Shown in pieces: positions 18,608-30,416 of a stretch of DNA of 47,746 nucleotides. The DNA lies in the NCBI GenBank assembly GCA_036940085.1, contig JALLBK010000436.1, positions 1 through 47,746 on the forward strand, in the 5' to 3' direction. Source of the DNA: Discostella pseudostelligera. Its lineage: Eukaryota > Bacillariophyta > Thalassiosirophyceae > Thalassiosirales > Thalassiosiraceae. Numbering within the stretch: the first letter of the stretch is position 1; every line of letters begins with the position of its first letter. The notes under the pieces are model-generated. The model worked only from the letters and a program-made list of their open reading frames with translations. It made no database searches and was not told the origin of the DNA. Position numbers and translations under genes: made by a program.

Positions 18608-21600
18608 CTACCGTGTCTTTTGCTTCTTCATGGGTCTGTCACTGTCATCACTGTCATTCCCATTAAACGTAGAATTAGTCAGAACCGATGAGTTCATTTC
18701 TGAAACGGAGTTGTGAGAATCGTCGTCATCAGATTCGCCTGATTTTTCGGTCATTGCATTCGTCTTGGATTCACCCCCAGCTTTCGCGTTTGCTTGCTCC
18801 TCCTGCCATAGCGCCTCATCCGCTTGAGCAGCTTCCTCCCAACCATTGGGCCGTTCTTCTGCAGGTAGCATGTGATAGAATCGAGGTCTCAAGTAAAATG
18901 TTACGGATCGACCTTTTCCCATCTTCTTCCCCGGAAGTGGGACGCATGCTGGTTTGTCTTTGGTTGTAAGTTCAGTAAACTTAAAGGTCGCCTGGCGAGC
19001 ACTCGTTTGGGGATGATCTTTGATAAGCCCATTGATAACATCCATCCTATGGCAGGTACCATTCGCCGAAATTCGACTACAAAGGATGGGCAAAACGTGA
19101 TCGGGAAGTGACATGGGAATAGATCCTTTACTTGCTCCCTTCTTTTTTTCATATCCAGGCGATGCCTCAACAAGAAGGTTCCAACCTTTCTTTCGACCCG
19201 GCTTCTTCCGCTCCTTAACTGGTTTGTAATTACTGCTCGGTGGCTTCGAAGCTTTCATGTCGGCTACGGTAACCTTGCTCGACGGTATACGAATCATCTC
19301 CTCATCGATCAAATTTCTTCGAACTATTCGCCTTTCTACACATATTTTCCGCGAGTTAGGATCAAGGCAGAACTGGCAACGCATCAGGCAAAAAGGCAAG
19401 TACGTGAGCACATCATTTACGACTTGACCTCCCAAAAATGAAACGAAGTGATTCACTAACCTTGCATTCACCACACTCAGGAATCGCGAGAACTGCCGCA
19501 TTGATCCTCGCCTCAAGATCCACGCCATAACCATTACCCGACTTGTTGAGTCCAGCTCTGGGTCCGCCAGCTTTTAGAGTGATGTGAGAGTAGTTGACGT
19601 ACTGATCACCAGCAAAGATGCGTTCCTTAGTTTCTTCGGCCAACACCTGGCATCCGCGCAGCTGCGTTTCCACCTCCCTCACGCCATCGATGCATAGTTG
19701 GAGTTCTTTCAAATACCCATCCAGGGTATCCAGGCCCTGCTTCACGAATGATTCGATAGGCGGCGCGGGCTCGCCTTGCAATTGCATCATCTTAGCCTCA
19801 CTCTCCCACGCTTCCATATTCTTGATAGCTGTTAGGGCAATCTCTGCTTCGTGAACCGCCGGTGGCCTTTGGGTGTTTAGCTTTTTCTCCCGAGCTTCAA
19901 ACTCCTTATCCATCTGACGCATGCGATAGTCGCAACGTTTGGCGATAGCATCAATATTCATTCCCTGTACTGAGTGCTGGAACAAGAGGCTTGTATCATT
20001 TCGAATCTCCTCACGGATGGCATTCCACGCCCCATATCCATGCTTCACGACACCACAGAGAATTGCACGATCTTGCTCAATTGAAAAATGGGTGGTGCCT
20101 TTGTTTGCAAACACCATGTCTTTTTCGGGATCATCAAATGTTTGAACAAACTTGTTGAGCAATTCCTCTTGCAGACGCTTCTTGGCAATTTTCTGTTCGC
20201 CCTTTTCAATTTGAGTCTTCACACGCTCCCATTCATCCGGCTTTAGTTCCGTGGGCCCATACTCCCAAAACGCCTGAGCATACGATTCGATAACATCTAT
20301 AGGCATGGCCATCTCCGCAGCAATATTGGGTAGGTCATCTCGGCCAAACATAGTCGTAGCCTTCACAAAATGAAAGAACTGACTCTTCGTCCAATCTCCG
20401 AACCCTTCATCTAGGAGTTCGAGTTTCTCTTCTCCCAATTCGTCGGGCAGGACCGTCCTCTTTTGCTCTAGTACTTCCATTGGTGGCACCTGTCCGGTCT
20501 CTTTCAACGTAGCATACGTCTCGAATTCGAGTTTGGAGAGTTCCATCAGCCTCGCTCTATTGTAAAACTGGTGGTCCTCCATGCTTGGTAGACGGAGAAC
20601 CTTGGGCAACCTAATCTTTCGGTTTTTGATCACCATGCTCTTTGTTGGCTGCACGATTGCATTGTATGTCGTCGGGGGAGGTCTTCGATCTCGCTTTCCC
20701 ATGGAGTCGGCAGCAAGAAGTCGGAGTTGATTTCGTAGTTGAGCATCACTGTAATCGATTCCCTCAAATGTCTGAGCTGACACTCCACCATCTAAGCGGA
20801 AATCAAGCAAGTCTCCCTTTTCGGCCTTTTGAATCTTCTTGGCAAGCTCTTCCGTCTTGGCCTTTCCACGCTCAAGGATGGTATCGATATCCATGTCAGT
20901 AATGGTGGACTCTTCGGATCGGAATACCGCGTCGGCACCAAAGCGCACAGCTGCCATAACATCCTCCTTCGACAACTTGTCCATTTCCTTGAGACGACCC
21001 TGTTGCACCACCATGGCGTCGAGCTTCAATTTCTGCTGAGCGCGCTCCACAATCTTCTCCTCGACAGTATTCTCGGTCACTAGGCGGTAGACTGAGACTG
21101 GCTTCTTTTGTCCCAGTCGATGGCAACGATCCTGAGCTTGCAGATCAGCCTGGGGGTTCCAGTCGCTTAAGCGGGGAAAGGGTTGTATGTGAGTAAACAA
21201 TCCATCGATAGAATGTTTGCAAAGTCCTCTACTACTCACCTATCATATAAAATACATGTATCTGCCGTCTGTGATGAATAGAAGCAGTCGAGGAGGAGCA
21301 TAATTTAAGCATGCACGTCACGGATACATCATCGATCCAGCAAAGAGTGATTTTCACCACTTACCTGCAAGTTAATTCCCAACCCACCCGCCCGCGTTGA
21401 GAGAATAAAGCAGAACTTCTCACTATTTTCCATATTGAATTCATCAATTGATCGTTCGCGTGTTTCATAATCAGTATTCCCATCAATACGACAATACTTA
21501 TGACCACGCATCACCATATAATCCTCCAATATATCCAGAATACGTGTCATTTGTGTAAATATCAACACCCGCGATCCACGTTCCTTCAACTTCTTCAAGA

Positions 21601-23624
21601 GTTTATCGACCATGTTGAGCTTGCCACAATTATCCACCAAGTGCTCGCCGAGTGGATCTAACGTTCGATCCTCCACACCCTCGAATAGATATGGATGATT
21701 GCAACATTTGCGGAGCTGCATGACAATGTTCAAAATGGCAGTTTTGCCCGAATTGGTATTTTTGCCGGTAATGGCCTCAATATCACGAAGCAACAATCGC
21801 TTGTAGAGCTGCTTCTGCATCTTGCTCATGCCTACCATGATGAGTGTCTCGGTCTTGGGAGGTAAGCCTTTGGCAACATCGACTTTCAACCTACGGAGCA
21901 TGAATGGACGTAAAATACCATGGAGTTGAGTAATCATCGTCTTCTTCGCGTCGGCATCATCAATTTCGAGGTTGAACCATTCATCGAACTGTTCCGAGGA
22001 CGAGAATATATCCGGCAATAGAAAGTTGAGCAACGCCCATAGTTCATGCAAGTTGTTCTGGAGGGGAGTACCCGTCAATAGCAACCTGTACGCAGTGTTG
22101 AAGCCCCGCACGGTAGTACTGAAAATAGATGCCTCATTCTTCAACCGATGCGCTTCATCGATGACCAAATACTTCCAAGCAAAGCGGGAGAGTGCCTTTC
22201 GTTCCGTATTGGCCACCTCGTAGGTGGTCACACAAACATCCCACGCACGTGGATTGTCGGAATTATCATCCTCCATTTCTCCCGTCTTTTCATTGTAAAT
22301 TTGTTTCGTCGGACGTCGTCCATCATGTGCCGCAGCCTCGTTCGTAAAGTATTCCTCCGAGAGTGCCTCACGCTCTTCCTTTCCACCGTGGAAGCGAATA
22401 GCGCGAAGGGAGGGACACCATCGATTTAGTTCATTCATCCAATTGGAGAGAGTGGATTTGGGAACGCAGACCAAGTGTGGTCCTTGGATTTTCAGGTATT
22501 CGAAATGATAGGCCATGATGGAGATGGATTGTAGGGTCTACAGTAGAAGATATTGGACGAGAGAATAGGAGAGAGGGGGCGAATGCGCGTCAAGTGCAAG
22601 TCGATGCATGTATTGAAACACCCAATGCCAAAGTAAACGAAATAGTACTACTCACTTTCCCGAGACCCATCTCATCAGCTAAAATGCCATTCAATCCCTT
22701 CTCCGCCAAATGTATCATCCAATTGAGACCCTCAAGTTGGTATGGTTTTAATGTCCCAAACTTGATACAAGAGGGTTGCTTCGACAAGAAGGTATGATGA
22801 GCCTTGGTAGCTCCAGTATTATCATCATCATCGTCATCTTCGTCCTCGACACCCTCTCCCTCGGGTGCATCTGCATCGTCCTGATTCTTTCTACCCTTCT
22901 TCTTGGACGGGCTATGTTTCGATTTGTATCCATTTCCATTATTATTAGGCCCCTCATCTTCTGATGCCGATGAACTACTACCCCCGCCACCGCTTCGACT
23001 TCCACCCCACGACGACGCCTTTTTGGCCGCCCCATCCTTCAATCTACCAAATATCTCCGACTGTGCCAACAAGTACTTGAGTCGGTCGGCAGTCTTCTTC
23101 GCCGCCTCCTTATCCAATTTACGATGTTGACTTGCCACAGCCTGCTCTTCGGCAGATCGCTTTCGCTGTCGTTCCATCTTCTCGGCATACTTCATCTCCT
23201 TGGCAAGACGTCGTTCCTCACGCTCTTCGGGTGTTAGATTATTGAGCATGGCCTCTCGTCGTGCCTTATCACGTGCCTCCCGGTCTTCCCGATCGGCATC
23301 TTGCTGGGCGCGGGCACCTCGACTGGAGGCCTGGAGCTCCTCACCGTCATTGGGCAATGCATTTTTAGTAATCCGATCTTGTTGCGCACGGTAGGCCTCC
23401 TCATCGGCTTGGTCACATTCGGCCTGATAGCGAGCTCGGTCGGCCTCCTCGCGTTCTAGGTAGGGTTGTTTTTCGGTATCGGTGAGTGAGCGCCATTGGG
23501 AAGAGAGTTGTTGCATGGCATCGCCCATGGAGGAGCCCGGACCGAGTGATCGCTTGATTTCGCCGAGATGATCGGATTGGTAGAACATGAAGGCCGATTT
23601 GGCACGGCTTACTTGCGGCGCCAT
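18608..23624 (-). CDS. ISWI: ISWI-type chromatin remodelling ATPase with N-terminal HMG box
   Basis: Five exons (22656-23624, 21365-22537, 21240-21268, 19461-21165, 18608-19372) give about 1546 aa. Residues 1-75 form an HMG-box-like domain ([19 protein letters not shown] to [20 protein letters not shown]). A charged coiled region follows, then the SNF2 ATPase: DEMGLGK joined to [14 protein letters not shown] across the first intron, [30 protein letters not shown], and [10 protein letters not shown] joined to TADTCILYD and [28 protein letters not shown] and SLIDE regions follow ([38 protein letters not shown]). The C-terminus adds CGECKFC with later Cys, an AT-hook-like KKPGRKKGW and an acidic tail. 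Exon 3 is only 29 bp. The role is ATP-driven nucleosome sliding and spacing in the nucleus. Confidence 0.93.
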
Positions 23625-24219
23625 GGTAGTGGTGTCGTCGATGGGATAGATGCAATGATTATGGTGGTGGCGTGGGAGGCGGATTAATTTGAATCTATGT
23701 TTATGGCGGCAGAGGAGAGAAGATTTCGTTGCCTAAATATCCTTGCTTGCCCAACCACCCGCTGCAGCTGAATAGAAGTGTACGCAATCCCAAATCCAAA
23801 TCGATTTTGAATGCACACATTTCTCAAGTTGGTTGTTGCATCGACCTTGCTTTCCAACTGCAAGAGAATCATTGGCGGTGTTGGTGTCGGATTTGCATGC
23901 ATGCTTCTTCTTGCTTTGTGTGTTGCCAGCCACACTTCATTTCCACTTGCTATTTGCTGCATCAATTGTGCCTCCACTGAAAGAGTTACCGAATTGCATT
24001 TTATTTTCTGTGCCATATATTTCGATTATTGTAAAAAATATGAAAGTATTTTTTGATTACCTCTTATTTCCGCCGTCCATACCATCATCATCGCCACACC
24101 AACACAGCGACCTACAGCGACACTTCCGCCGCCGCCGCCGCTGCCCGTAGCAGTAGTACCATAGCAAACAAATCACCGGCAGCAGTACTCCATCTCTCGA
24201 TAAACAATAATTAGCAATT
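23625..24219. promoter_or_regulatory. Divergent promoter region between ISWI and the mitochondrial-type gene
   Basis: These 595 bases hold the 5' regions of both genes. Short open frames on both strands look like chance. A CCGCCG run near 24130 is the only simple-sequence feature. Confidence 0.45.
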
Positions 24220-25191
24220 ATGATTCGCGCCACCCGCCTCCTACGCAGCAACAATGAAATCAAATCCAAGGCCACCGACTACGCCTACCGGGCCGTCAGC
24301 CGCACCGAGCTGCCCAAGGCCCCCACCGCCACTTCCGCACCCGAAGAAACCATGATGCCATGGAATGGATGGTTCTCCTCCTTCCTTCAAGACAAGCTCG
24401 GGGATGCGCGATACCAAAAACTACGTGAATTAGTTCTCTACCGTCCTGATAATTATACTGGATTTGAACAAGTGCCTCGTCCTTCGACCAAATTGCCCAT
24501 TTCCGACGCAGATCCAAACTTGATGCATAAATTCCGTCATCCCAGTCCAGGATCACAGCCTCCCGTATCTCAACCTGACGAAGATCCCTCCTTTGGGAAT
24601 GCTGGTGATGATCCATATGATGTTACGTACTATAAACGTGATACGGGACGACGATACACTTCCGACACGTCATCGTTGCATCGCAATTTGGAAAAGATTA
24701 AATTGGAATTATTACCCCAGGATGATCCACGTGTCAAGGAGGCACTTGAGGAATTTGAGAAAGGACCAGGTGCCAGTCCAGGGAATAAGGGTGTGTTTGC
24801 CACCGGAAAGACTACCTATGATACCAAGGGGGGATTGAGGGCGACGATGAGTACTAGTTGGGCGGCTACGGAGGAGAGTTTGGATGCCAATATGCCCGAT
24901 CATGTGAGTATGAGTTTGTTGATTTACCTATAGAATTCAATGCTTTGGATGATTCTGCTATCTCCAACTTTTGTCGAGCAATGTGCATATCTCAACTAAT
25001 TCATTATTTATCATGTTACGCCCTTCCCCTCATCACCACGTACCCACACACTCTCACAGCTTCCAACACCCGTATGGATGTCAAAACAAGATGAAATTGT
25101 TGCATGGTACGAAGAACGTGATTTACCCGTGTCGATTGGTGGAACTGGATTCGGAACTGTCCCAACGCATGCTCGGATTGCCAAATGGTAA
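24220..25191 (+). CDS. Conserved-looking protein with mitochondrial-type N-terminus, function unknown
   Basis: Exons 24220-24903 and 25060-25191 are joined across a 156-bp intron (GTGAGT...CAG), phase 0, giving 271 aa. Without splicing the frame stops nine residues into the intron. The N-terminus MIRATRLLRSNNEIKSKA is basic and hydroxylated, without acidic residues for the first 12, as in mitochondrial presequences. The body is hydrophilic and Pro/Asp-rich (MPWNGWFSSFLQDKLGDARY, VLYRPDNYTGFEQVP). The spliced C-terminus has WMSKQDEIVAWYEERDLPVS and a Gly-rich end. I see no TM segment or catalytic motif. An accessory subunit of a mitochondrial complex is possible but unproven. Confidence 0.6.
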
Positions 25192-25525
25192 ATGAATTTA
25201 ACGTCGATGGCAGAGTCAGAGTGAGAAAGAGAGACGAACCGTTTGGGTGATCGGTGGGTTCTTGATTGCCGTGGTGGCGGCGTGGGGATGGAATGGATGA
25301 TTAGATTATAAATTAAGTATGGACACTGTTGCCAAGATTATACCATACTTCCTGTCACGTTCATGAAACTTAACCCTAACTTCTTTGCCGTAGCGGCTCG
25401 TCCGATATGCGATAAGTTTCGGAATGCATCATTCCCCAACCGAGAAAACCCATTCAGGAAGCAAGCATATGTGCAACAAATTCATCATCTATTTCCGGAA
25501 TGTTAATGCACTACTTTAATCGTTG
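25192..25525. other. Convergent 3' flanks
   Basis: This AT-richer stretch lies between the stop codons of a plus-strand and a minus-strand gene. I see no further coding sequence. Confidence 0.5.
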
Positions 25526-27406
25526 TTACTTCTTCTTGGACTTCTTCTTCTTTTTAAGCGCTTGCGACAGGTCAGTAATATCGTCACCGACATTGACAGG
25601 CTTAATTTTCGATTCGGCAGTGCTGCTTGTCCTCTTTTGGGCAATGATGGGTGAAGTGTCAGAGCCACCTCTTTTCGTTTTGGACATTGCAGTCGAATCT
25701 GCTTCGATTTTCTTTGAGGATGGAAGTGACGTTGAATCTGTACTGATGACTTCTCTACTATCCTTTTGAATACGCGAGAATTCCGTCTGCAACTGTATAA
25801 CTTCTTCCTCTTCGTCACTGTCTATTGCCAAGGATTGTAGAGATGACGTCACCGCAGTCTTCTCTGGATGCCGTGCCGTATCATTTTGGGAAAGAGAAGC
25901 ATCTTCTTTACCTCGGTGAGCAATTATTTCTACAGCTGGCTCCTTCCTCTGCTGTTCACGCACAACATTGCTCACGACAAGCTTATCGGTATCCGCGCTC
26001 CCAGACGTGTCCATAGCCAGCGCTGACGATTGCGCGGAGCGTAGAATTGCATTGAAGAGAGAACAGGTATCACCTCTCAAATTCTCTCCCTGAGTAGAAC
26101 CTTTCTTACTATCCTTGTCTTCCTTCACGGATGCAGCAAAGTGTCCAGAACTATAATCCAGTGCACGCAAGCGGTACTCTTCATCCTCTTTCCGAGCGTC
26201 GGCATCCGTTGCATCTTCATTGGGTAGTGTTGATGAGTCAATGTCCATATCGCTTGGCAAAGGTGCTGCCATGTCAGCAACCTGTAAGTTGACATTCATA
26301 CTCTTCAGCCGTTCCATACGTTCCAACTGCGCCTTCTTATCCGCCTCCTCTAATGCAGTTTCCAACAACTCACAAATCTCAACACATCGACGTTTCCCCA
26401 GTTTGGCACTTGACATTAATTGTCGAGGACGTAATTCACAGCCTCCTGGGAAGTCAAGACAACACATTTCACCATACTTGTTGTAACTCCAAGACAATAG
26501 GCCATCGCATGCCAATTCCTCCCGATCGGATGGATCCAACAATGCCGACACTGAAGTGGTTGCTCCCGTCTCATCGGCAAACAGTGCAAATGTTGCCGTG
26601 AGTGGTGTGTGATGCAAAGGTAGTGGCGTAGGTTCCCGATCGTCCGAATGTATAATCGTCGTTTCTTGATACCCCGAACCATCCAGAGCAGCATTCTCAT
26701 CCTCCTCCCCACCAGGACCACCGCCAATTCTCACTTCTGGCAAACGATAATGCCTCAACGCCGCCACTGCCGCTAATACACATGTATCAATAGCATTCCC
26801 ACCATCATCCAATAGAGTAACATCGACGTGCAGCCGCCATACCCATTTTCCACTCTGGACACATAATGCCTCTGCATCCATGGCACCACCAATTAACAAT
26901 GTCCGTTCTAGGATGCGTAGTATGCGATTAGATTTGAGACGTTGCGCATACGGTACATCTCCGCCACCACCTCCACCACCACTTCCCACCTGACCACCAT
27001 CTCCGGCATCCCCACCACCATAATTCGAAATAGGACGATCCAATACTTCATACCCCATACATCCCATCGGTCCAACATCAACATTAAATTTCACCTGTCC
27101 ATCATTGGGTCGATCAGCATTGGGTGGCGGCACCAATTCGGCACGAACACATGCCACACTTCGCGTTCCGGAACCAAATTGTACGGTGCATTCGGATTTG
27201 TTGTGAGAACGGACGTAGGACATGCGCATGGGACGGGAGTCGGCGGGTGTTCGACCATCGAGGCGTAAGAGTTTGCCGACAATGGCATGTTGGTGGGAGT
27301 TGCTGGTACTGGTACTGCTGTGGACGCCACGCGCGGAGGAACGGATGAAGAATCGTTCGGGGAGGGAGAGGGTGGAGGTATCATCTTTGGGGGTGATGTA
27401 CTGCAT
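25526..27406 (-). CDS. RRP45: Exosome complex component RRP45 (EXOSC9-like)
   Basis: I chose the ATG at 27404-27406 because RRP45 proteins start close to the conserved PERFF segment and the longer frame upstream has no other ATG. The result is 626 aa. The RNase PH-like core includes LRLDGRTPADSRPMRMSY, TVQFGSGTRSVACVRAELVP, KFNVDVGPMGCMGYE, RILRILERTLLIGGAMDAEA, WVWRLHVDVTLLDDGGNAID and LAAVAALRHYRLPEV. In the eukaryotic exosome ring this subunit is catalytically inactive and helps channel RNA to Rrp44/Rrp6. The last 250 residues are an acidic, Ser-rich tail, longer than in yeast, ending in the basic run LKKKKKSKKK, a likely nuclear or nucleolar signal. It is divergent from HOP, with 324 bp between starts. 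Confidence 0.9.
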   Translation of the reverse strand: MQYITPKDDTSTLSLPERFFIRSSARGVHSSTSTSNSHQHAIVGKLLRLDGRTPADSRPMRMSYVRSHNKSECTVQFGSGTRSVACVRAELVPPPNADRPNDGQVKFNVDVGPMGCMGYEVLDRPISNYGGGDAGDGGQVGSGGGGGGGDVPYAQRLKSNRILRILERTLLIGGAMDAEALCVQSGKWVWRLHVDVTLLDDGGNAIDTCVLAAVAALRHYRLPEVRIGGGPGGEEDENAALDGSGYQETTIIHSDDREPTPLPLHHTPLTATFALFADETGATTSVSALLDPSDREELACDGLLSWSYNKYGEMCCLDFPGGCELRPRQLMSSAKLGKRRCVEICELLETALEEADKKAQLERMERLKSMNVNLQVADMAAPLPSDMDIDSSTLPNEDATDADARKEDEEYRLRALDYSSGHFAASVKEDKDSKKGSTQGENLRGDTCSLFNAILRSAQSSALAMDTSGSADTDKLVVSNVVREQQRKEPAVEIIAHRGKEDASLSQNDTARHPEKTAVTSSLQSLAIDSDEEEEVIQLQTEFSRIQKDSREVISTDSTSLPSSKKIEADSTAMSKTKRGGSDTSPIIAQKRTSSTAESKIKPVNVGDDITDLSQALKKKKKSKKK

Positions 27407-27730
27407 GGCGGATGATGATAACGAAGATGGTAGGGTTACGATTACTAGGACAACATGGTCATGGTCGACGACGGTGAACTTAGATGGATCGGTCGGATGG
27501 ATGGTTGAGATGGCGGGAGCGAGGGGAAGAAATTTGGCGAAGAAATTGAGGCACTTTGGCGGGAAAGCGCCGCGGCGAGGGTTTGGCGGGAAGGGCGGAT
27601 TTTCCGGGCCACACAAAAAAATCTTCGAAGATCGCCTCCGCCGCCATCGTGCATTGCCATTGCCATTTTGCCGTACATATTATTGTAGATAGCCATTGCC
27701 AAATCTTTCATATCCATTGTCAAAAGCACC
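27407..27730. promoter_or_regulatory. Divergent RRP45/HOP promoter with two E2F-like sites
   Basis: TTTGGCGGGAAA (27556-27567) and TTTGGCGGGAA (27583-27593) both match the E2F/DP consensus TTTSSCGC extended by GGGAA. They lie 27 bp apart, about midway between the two start codons. GGCGGGA cores recur upstream of TIM50 and of the thylakoid-protein gene. E2F control is inferred. Confidence 0.5.
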
Positions 27731-29678
27731 ATGCCCAACGTCGAAGAAGCCGAACAATTCAAAGAGGCTGGGAACAAGGCCCTCCAGGCTGGAAATCTCA
27801 CCTTGGCCATTGAAAATTACACCAAGGCCATCAATGCCGATGGTACGAATCATGTCTACTACTCCAACCGATCGGCGGCCTATCTGAAGCAGGGGGATGG
27901 GAATAATGCCCTCGAGGATGCAAACAGTACAATTGCCATCAATCCTGGATTTAGCAAGGGATATTCGAGGAAGGGAGGTGAGCGAGTTTCATTTTAATTT
28001 ATGTTGTGTATGCATGGCAATCTCTACCGACGTCGCCAACACTAATTACAAATTATTGTCTTGTCGAATGTAACAACAGCTGCACTCCACGCATTGAAAC
28101 GATACAATGACGCCATCCTCGCCTACGAAGAGGGGATTGCCAAGTTTCCTAGTGATGATGCACTCAAAAAGGGGTTGGAAAGTGTCAAACTTGAAAAAGA
28201 TGGTCCACCCTTCCGTGGTGGTGGTATGGGCATGGGCATGGGCATGGGAGGAGGGATGCCGGGGGGAATGGCAAATCCATTTGGAAATCAACTATTGCAA
28301 CGAATTATGCTCAACCCAAAGACGCGACCGTACCTCAATGATAAAGACTTTATGGCCAAACTTCAAAAGTTACAGCAGAATCCCAACTCGTTGACTGAGA
28401 TGATTAGTGATCCGAAGATTATGGAGGTGTTGGGGTTGGCTCTCGGCGGGGGGGATGATATGGAGGACGACGATGAGCCTGCACCACCGAAACCAGCGGA
28501 GAAACCAGCAGCAAAGAAGGAAGAAAAGAAGGTACCGAAGAAGGAGGCTGTTGTAGAGGAAGATCTCTCCCAATTATCTCCCGCGGAACGCAAGAAGAAG
28601 GAAGATCAGTTGGCGGCAACGAAATGCAAGGAACGCGGTAATGACTTGTACAAATCCAAGAAGTTTGACGAGGCCATTGCTGCTTATGACGAGGCTGTTG
28701 CTTTAGACCCTGCAAATATGACCTTTTTGTGCAACAAAGCTGCCGTGTACCTAACATCAAAGAAGTACGATGATTGCATTGAGGCATGCACAGCGGCCGT
28801 CGAAGTTGGGAAGGCCAACCGAGCTCCTTTTGAGGAACGAGCTAAGGCATACACTCGATGTGCCAAGGCATATCAAATGAAGGGCGAGCTTGGCAAGGCC
28901 ATCGAAATGTGTCGGGAGGCGCAATTGGAATGCTACGACAAAGCCACGGAGCGTTACATGAAGAATATGGAGTTGGAAAAGAAGAAGGCCGATGCAACCG
29001 CGTATCATGATGATGAGAAGGCTGATGAGGCGAAGCAGAGAGGGAATGAGCATTTCAGGAACAAGAATTGGTAAGTTCGGTGCATTGATGACAATGATTC
29101 TTCCCAATCCAACCTGCATTCATTTGTTGTTTGATGCAACCCTCTCATCGTTTTGCAGGGGCGGTGCGGTCGAGGAATACGAAGAGGCAGTGAAACGTGC
29201 ACCCAACAATCCTGCAATCCGAAATAATCTCGCCGCAGCATTGTGCAAAGTTATGGACTTCAATGGTGCCAAAAAGCACATTGAGAAAGCCATTGAATTG
29301 GATCCGAAATATGTCAAAGCGTGGTCACGAAAAGGAGACATTGAAGTGCTTATGAAAGAAAATCACAAAGCTCTTGAAAGTTACAAACAAGGATTAGCAA
29401 TTGATTCATCGAATGCAGCATGCAAGGAGGGGCTGCGCAAGGTAACCACCATGATCAATTATGGAGCTGCTACCATGACCGAGGAGGAGAAGTTGGAACG
29501 GGCGCGTCACGGGATGGCGGATCCTGAGATTCAGAGCATATTGCAAGATCCGATGATTCAACAGATATTAAAGGATTTTAGCGAGAATCCTCAGGCGGCG
29601 AATCAGGCCATGGCGAATCCTGCCGTTCGGTCGAAGATTGAGAAGCTGATTGCCAGTGGAGTTGTGCAGATGGGATGA
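27731..29678 (+). CDS. STI1: Hsp70-Hsp90 organising protein HOP/STI1
   Basis: Three exons (27731-27977, 28080-29070, 29159-29678) give 585 aa, a usual HOP length. TPR1 starts AEQFKEAGNKALQAGNLTLA. A Met/Gly linker precedes DP1 (NQLLQRIMLNPKTRPYLND to SDPKIMEVLGLAL). TPR2A starts CKERGNDLYKSKKFDEAIAA. TPR2B starts EAKQRGNEHFRNKNW and continues GGAVEEYEEAVKRAPN across the second intron. DP2 (MADPEIQSILQDPMIQQIL to AMANPAVRSKIEKLI) closes the protein. HOP uses its TPR domains to hold the C-terminal EEVD peptides of Hsp70 and Hsp90 and passes clients between them in the cytosol. All expected domains are present. Confidence 0.97.
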
Positions 29679-30416
29679 GAACTGTAGATACAGGGCGTTG
29701 AAAGTTGGAAAGAATAAATAGCTTGAACATTGCACAGGATCGAGCATCATTAGATCTCTATTCTAACAGGTTCTAACAAACTGTTATTGATACCAGCTGA
29801 TTCATCATTCTTTGAAGAGCCATCTGCGTAGAGAACAAAAAGTCAACATGAGTTCTTATCTGTCGAAGTACTTCCTACTTCATCATGAGAACTACCATTC
29901 CAACTCCACCGCAAGTCGTTCCAAAACGTTCGACCAAGCCATGACTTGCCAAACAACTTTGTAGAGACGATTCCCGAATTGGCGAATTAATTGCATACCA
30001 TATCTATCACTAGACAGGAGAGACGTAGTCATTGGCATCTTGTCCTTTTCTTGTGATATGTGACTGTGTGTCCTCTCGTTGTGTTAAGTAAAGTAGAATT
30101 GGTGGTTGGCAGCTGTGACGCGTCTGCCCATCACCACCTGGTATGATGGTAATGACACACAGGAACCTGCAGAGCCTGTGTGTGTACGTGTCTCAGCAAG
30201 AAAATTCTGATCCCAAAAATACCGCTTCAAAGCAAGGAACAGGTCAGACAAGGAGGTGGCGTTCTGCTTTTGATCTCTTCTGATGATGCGCCTCCAACAA
30301 TGATGACACCGACCTCCAGTAGTAATAGTGATAGGTGGTCCATATTTGAAGCCCAATAGCCATTCGAACATGCTTGTGCATTGCTTCGGCAACATAGCTA
30401 CGGAATCTCAAAGATA
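29679..30416. other. Intergenic: HOP 3' flank and MYB promoter
   Basis: These 738 bases lie between two plus-strand genes. A weak open frame on the minus strand (30084-30395) has no family features. I see no RNA gene. Confidence 0.45.

Noticed and set aside
27407..27616. N-terminal extension of RRP45
   Set aside because: It has no ATG, lies over the E2F-like promoter sites, and the family starts near the 27406 Met.
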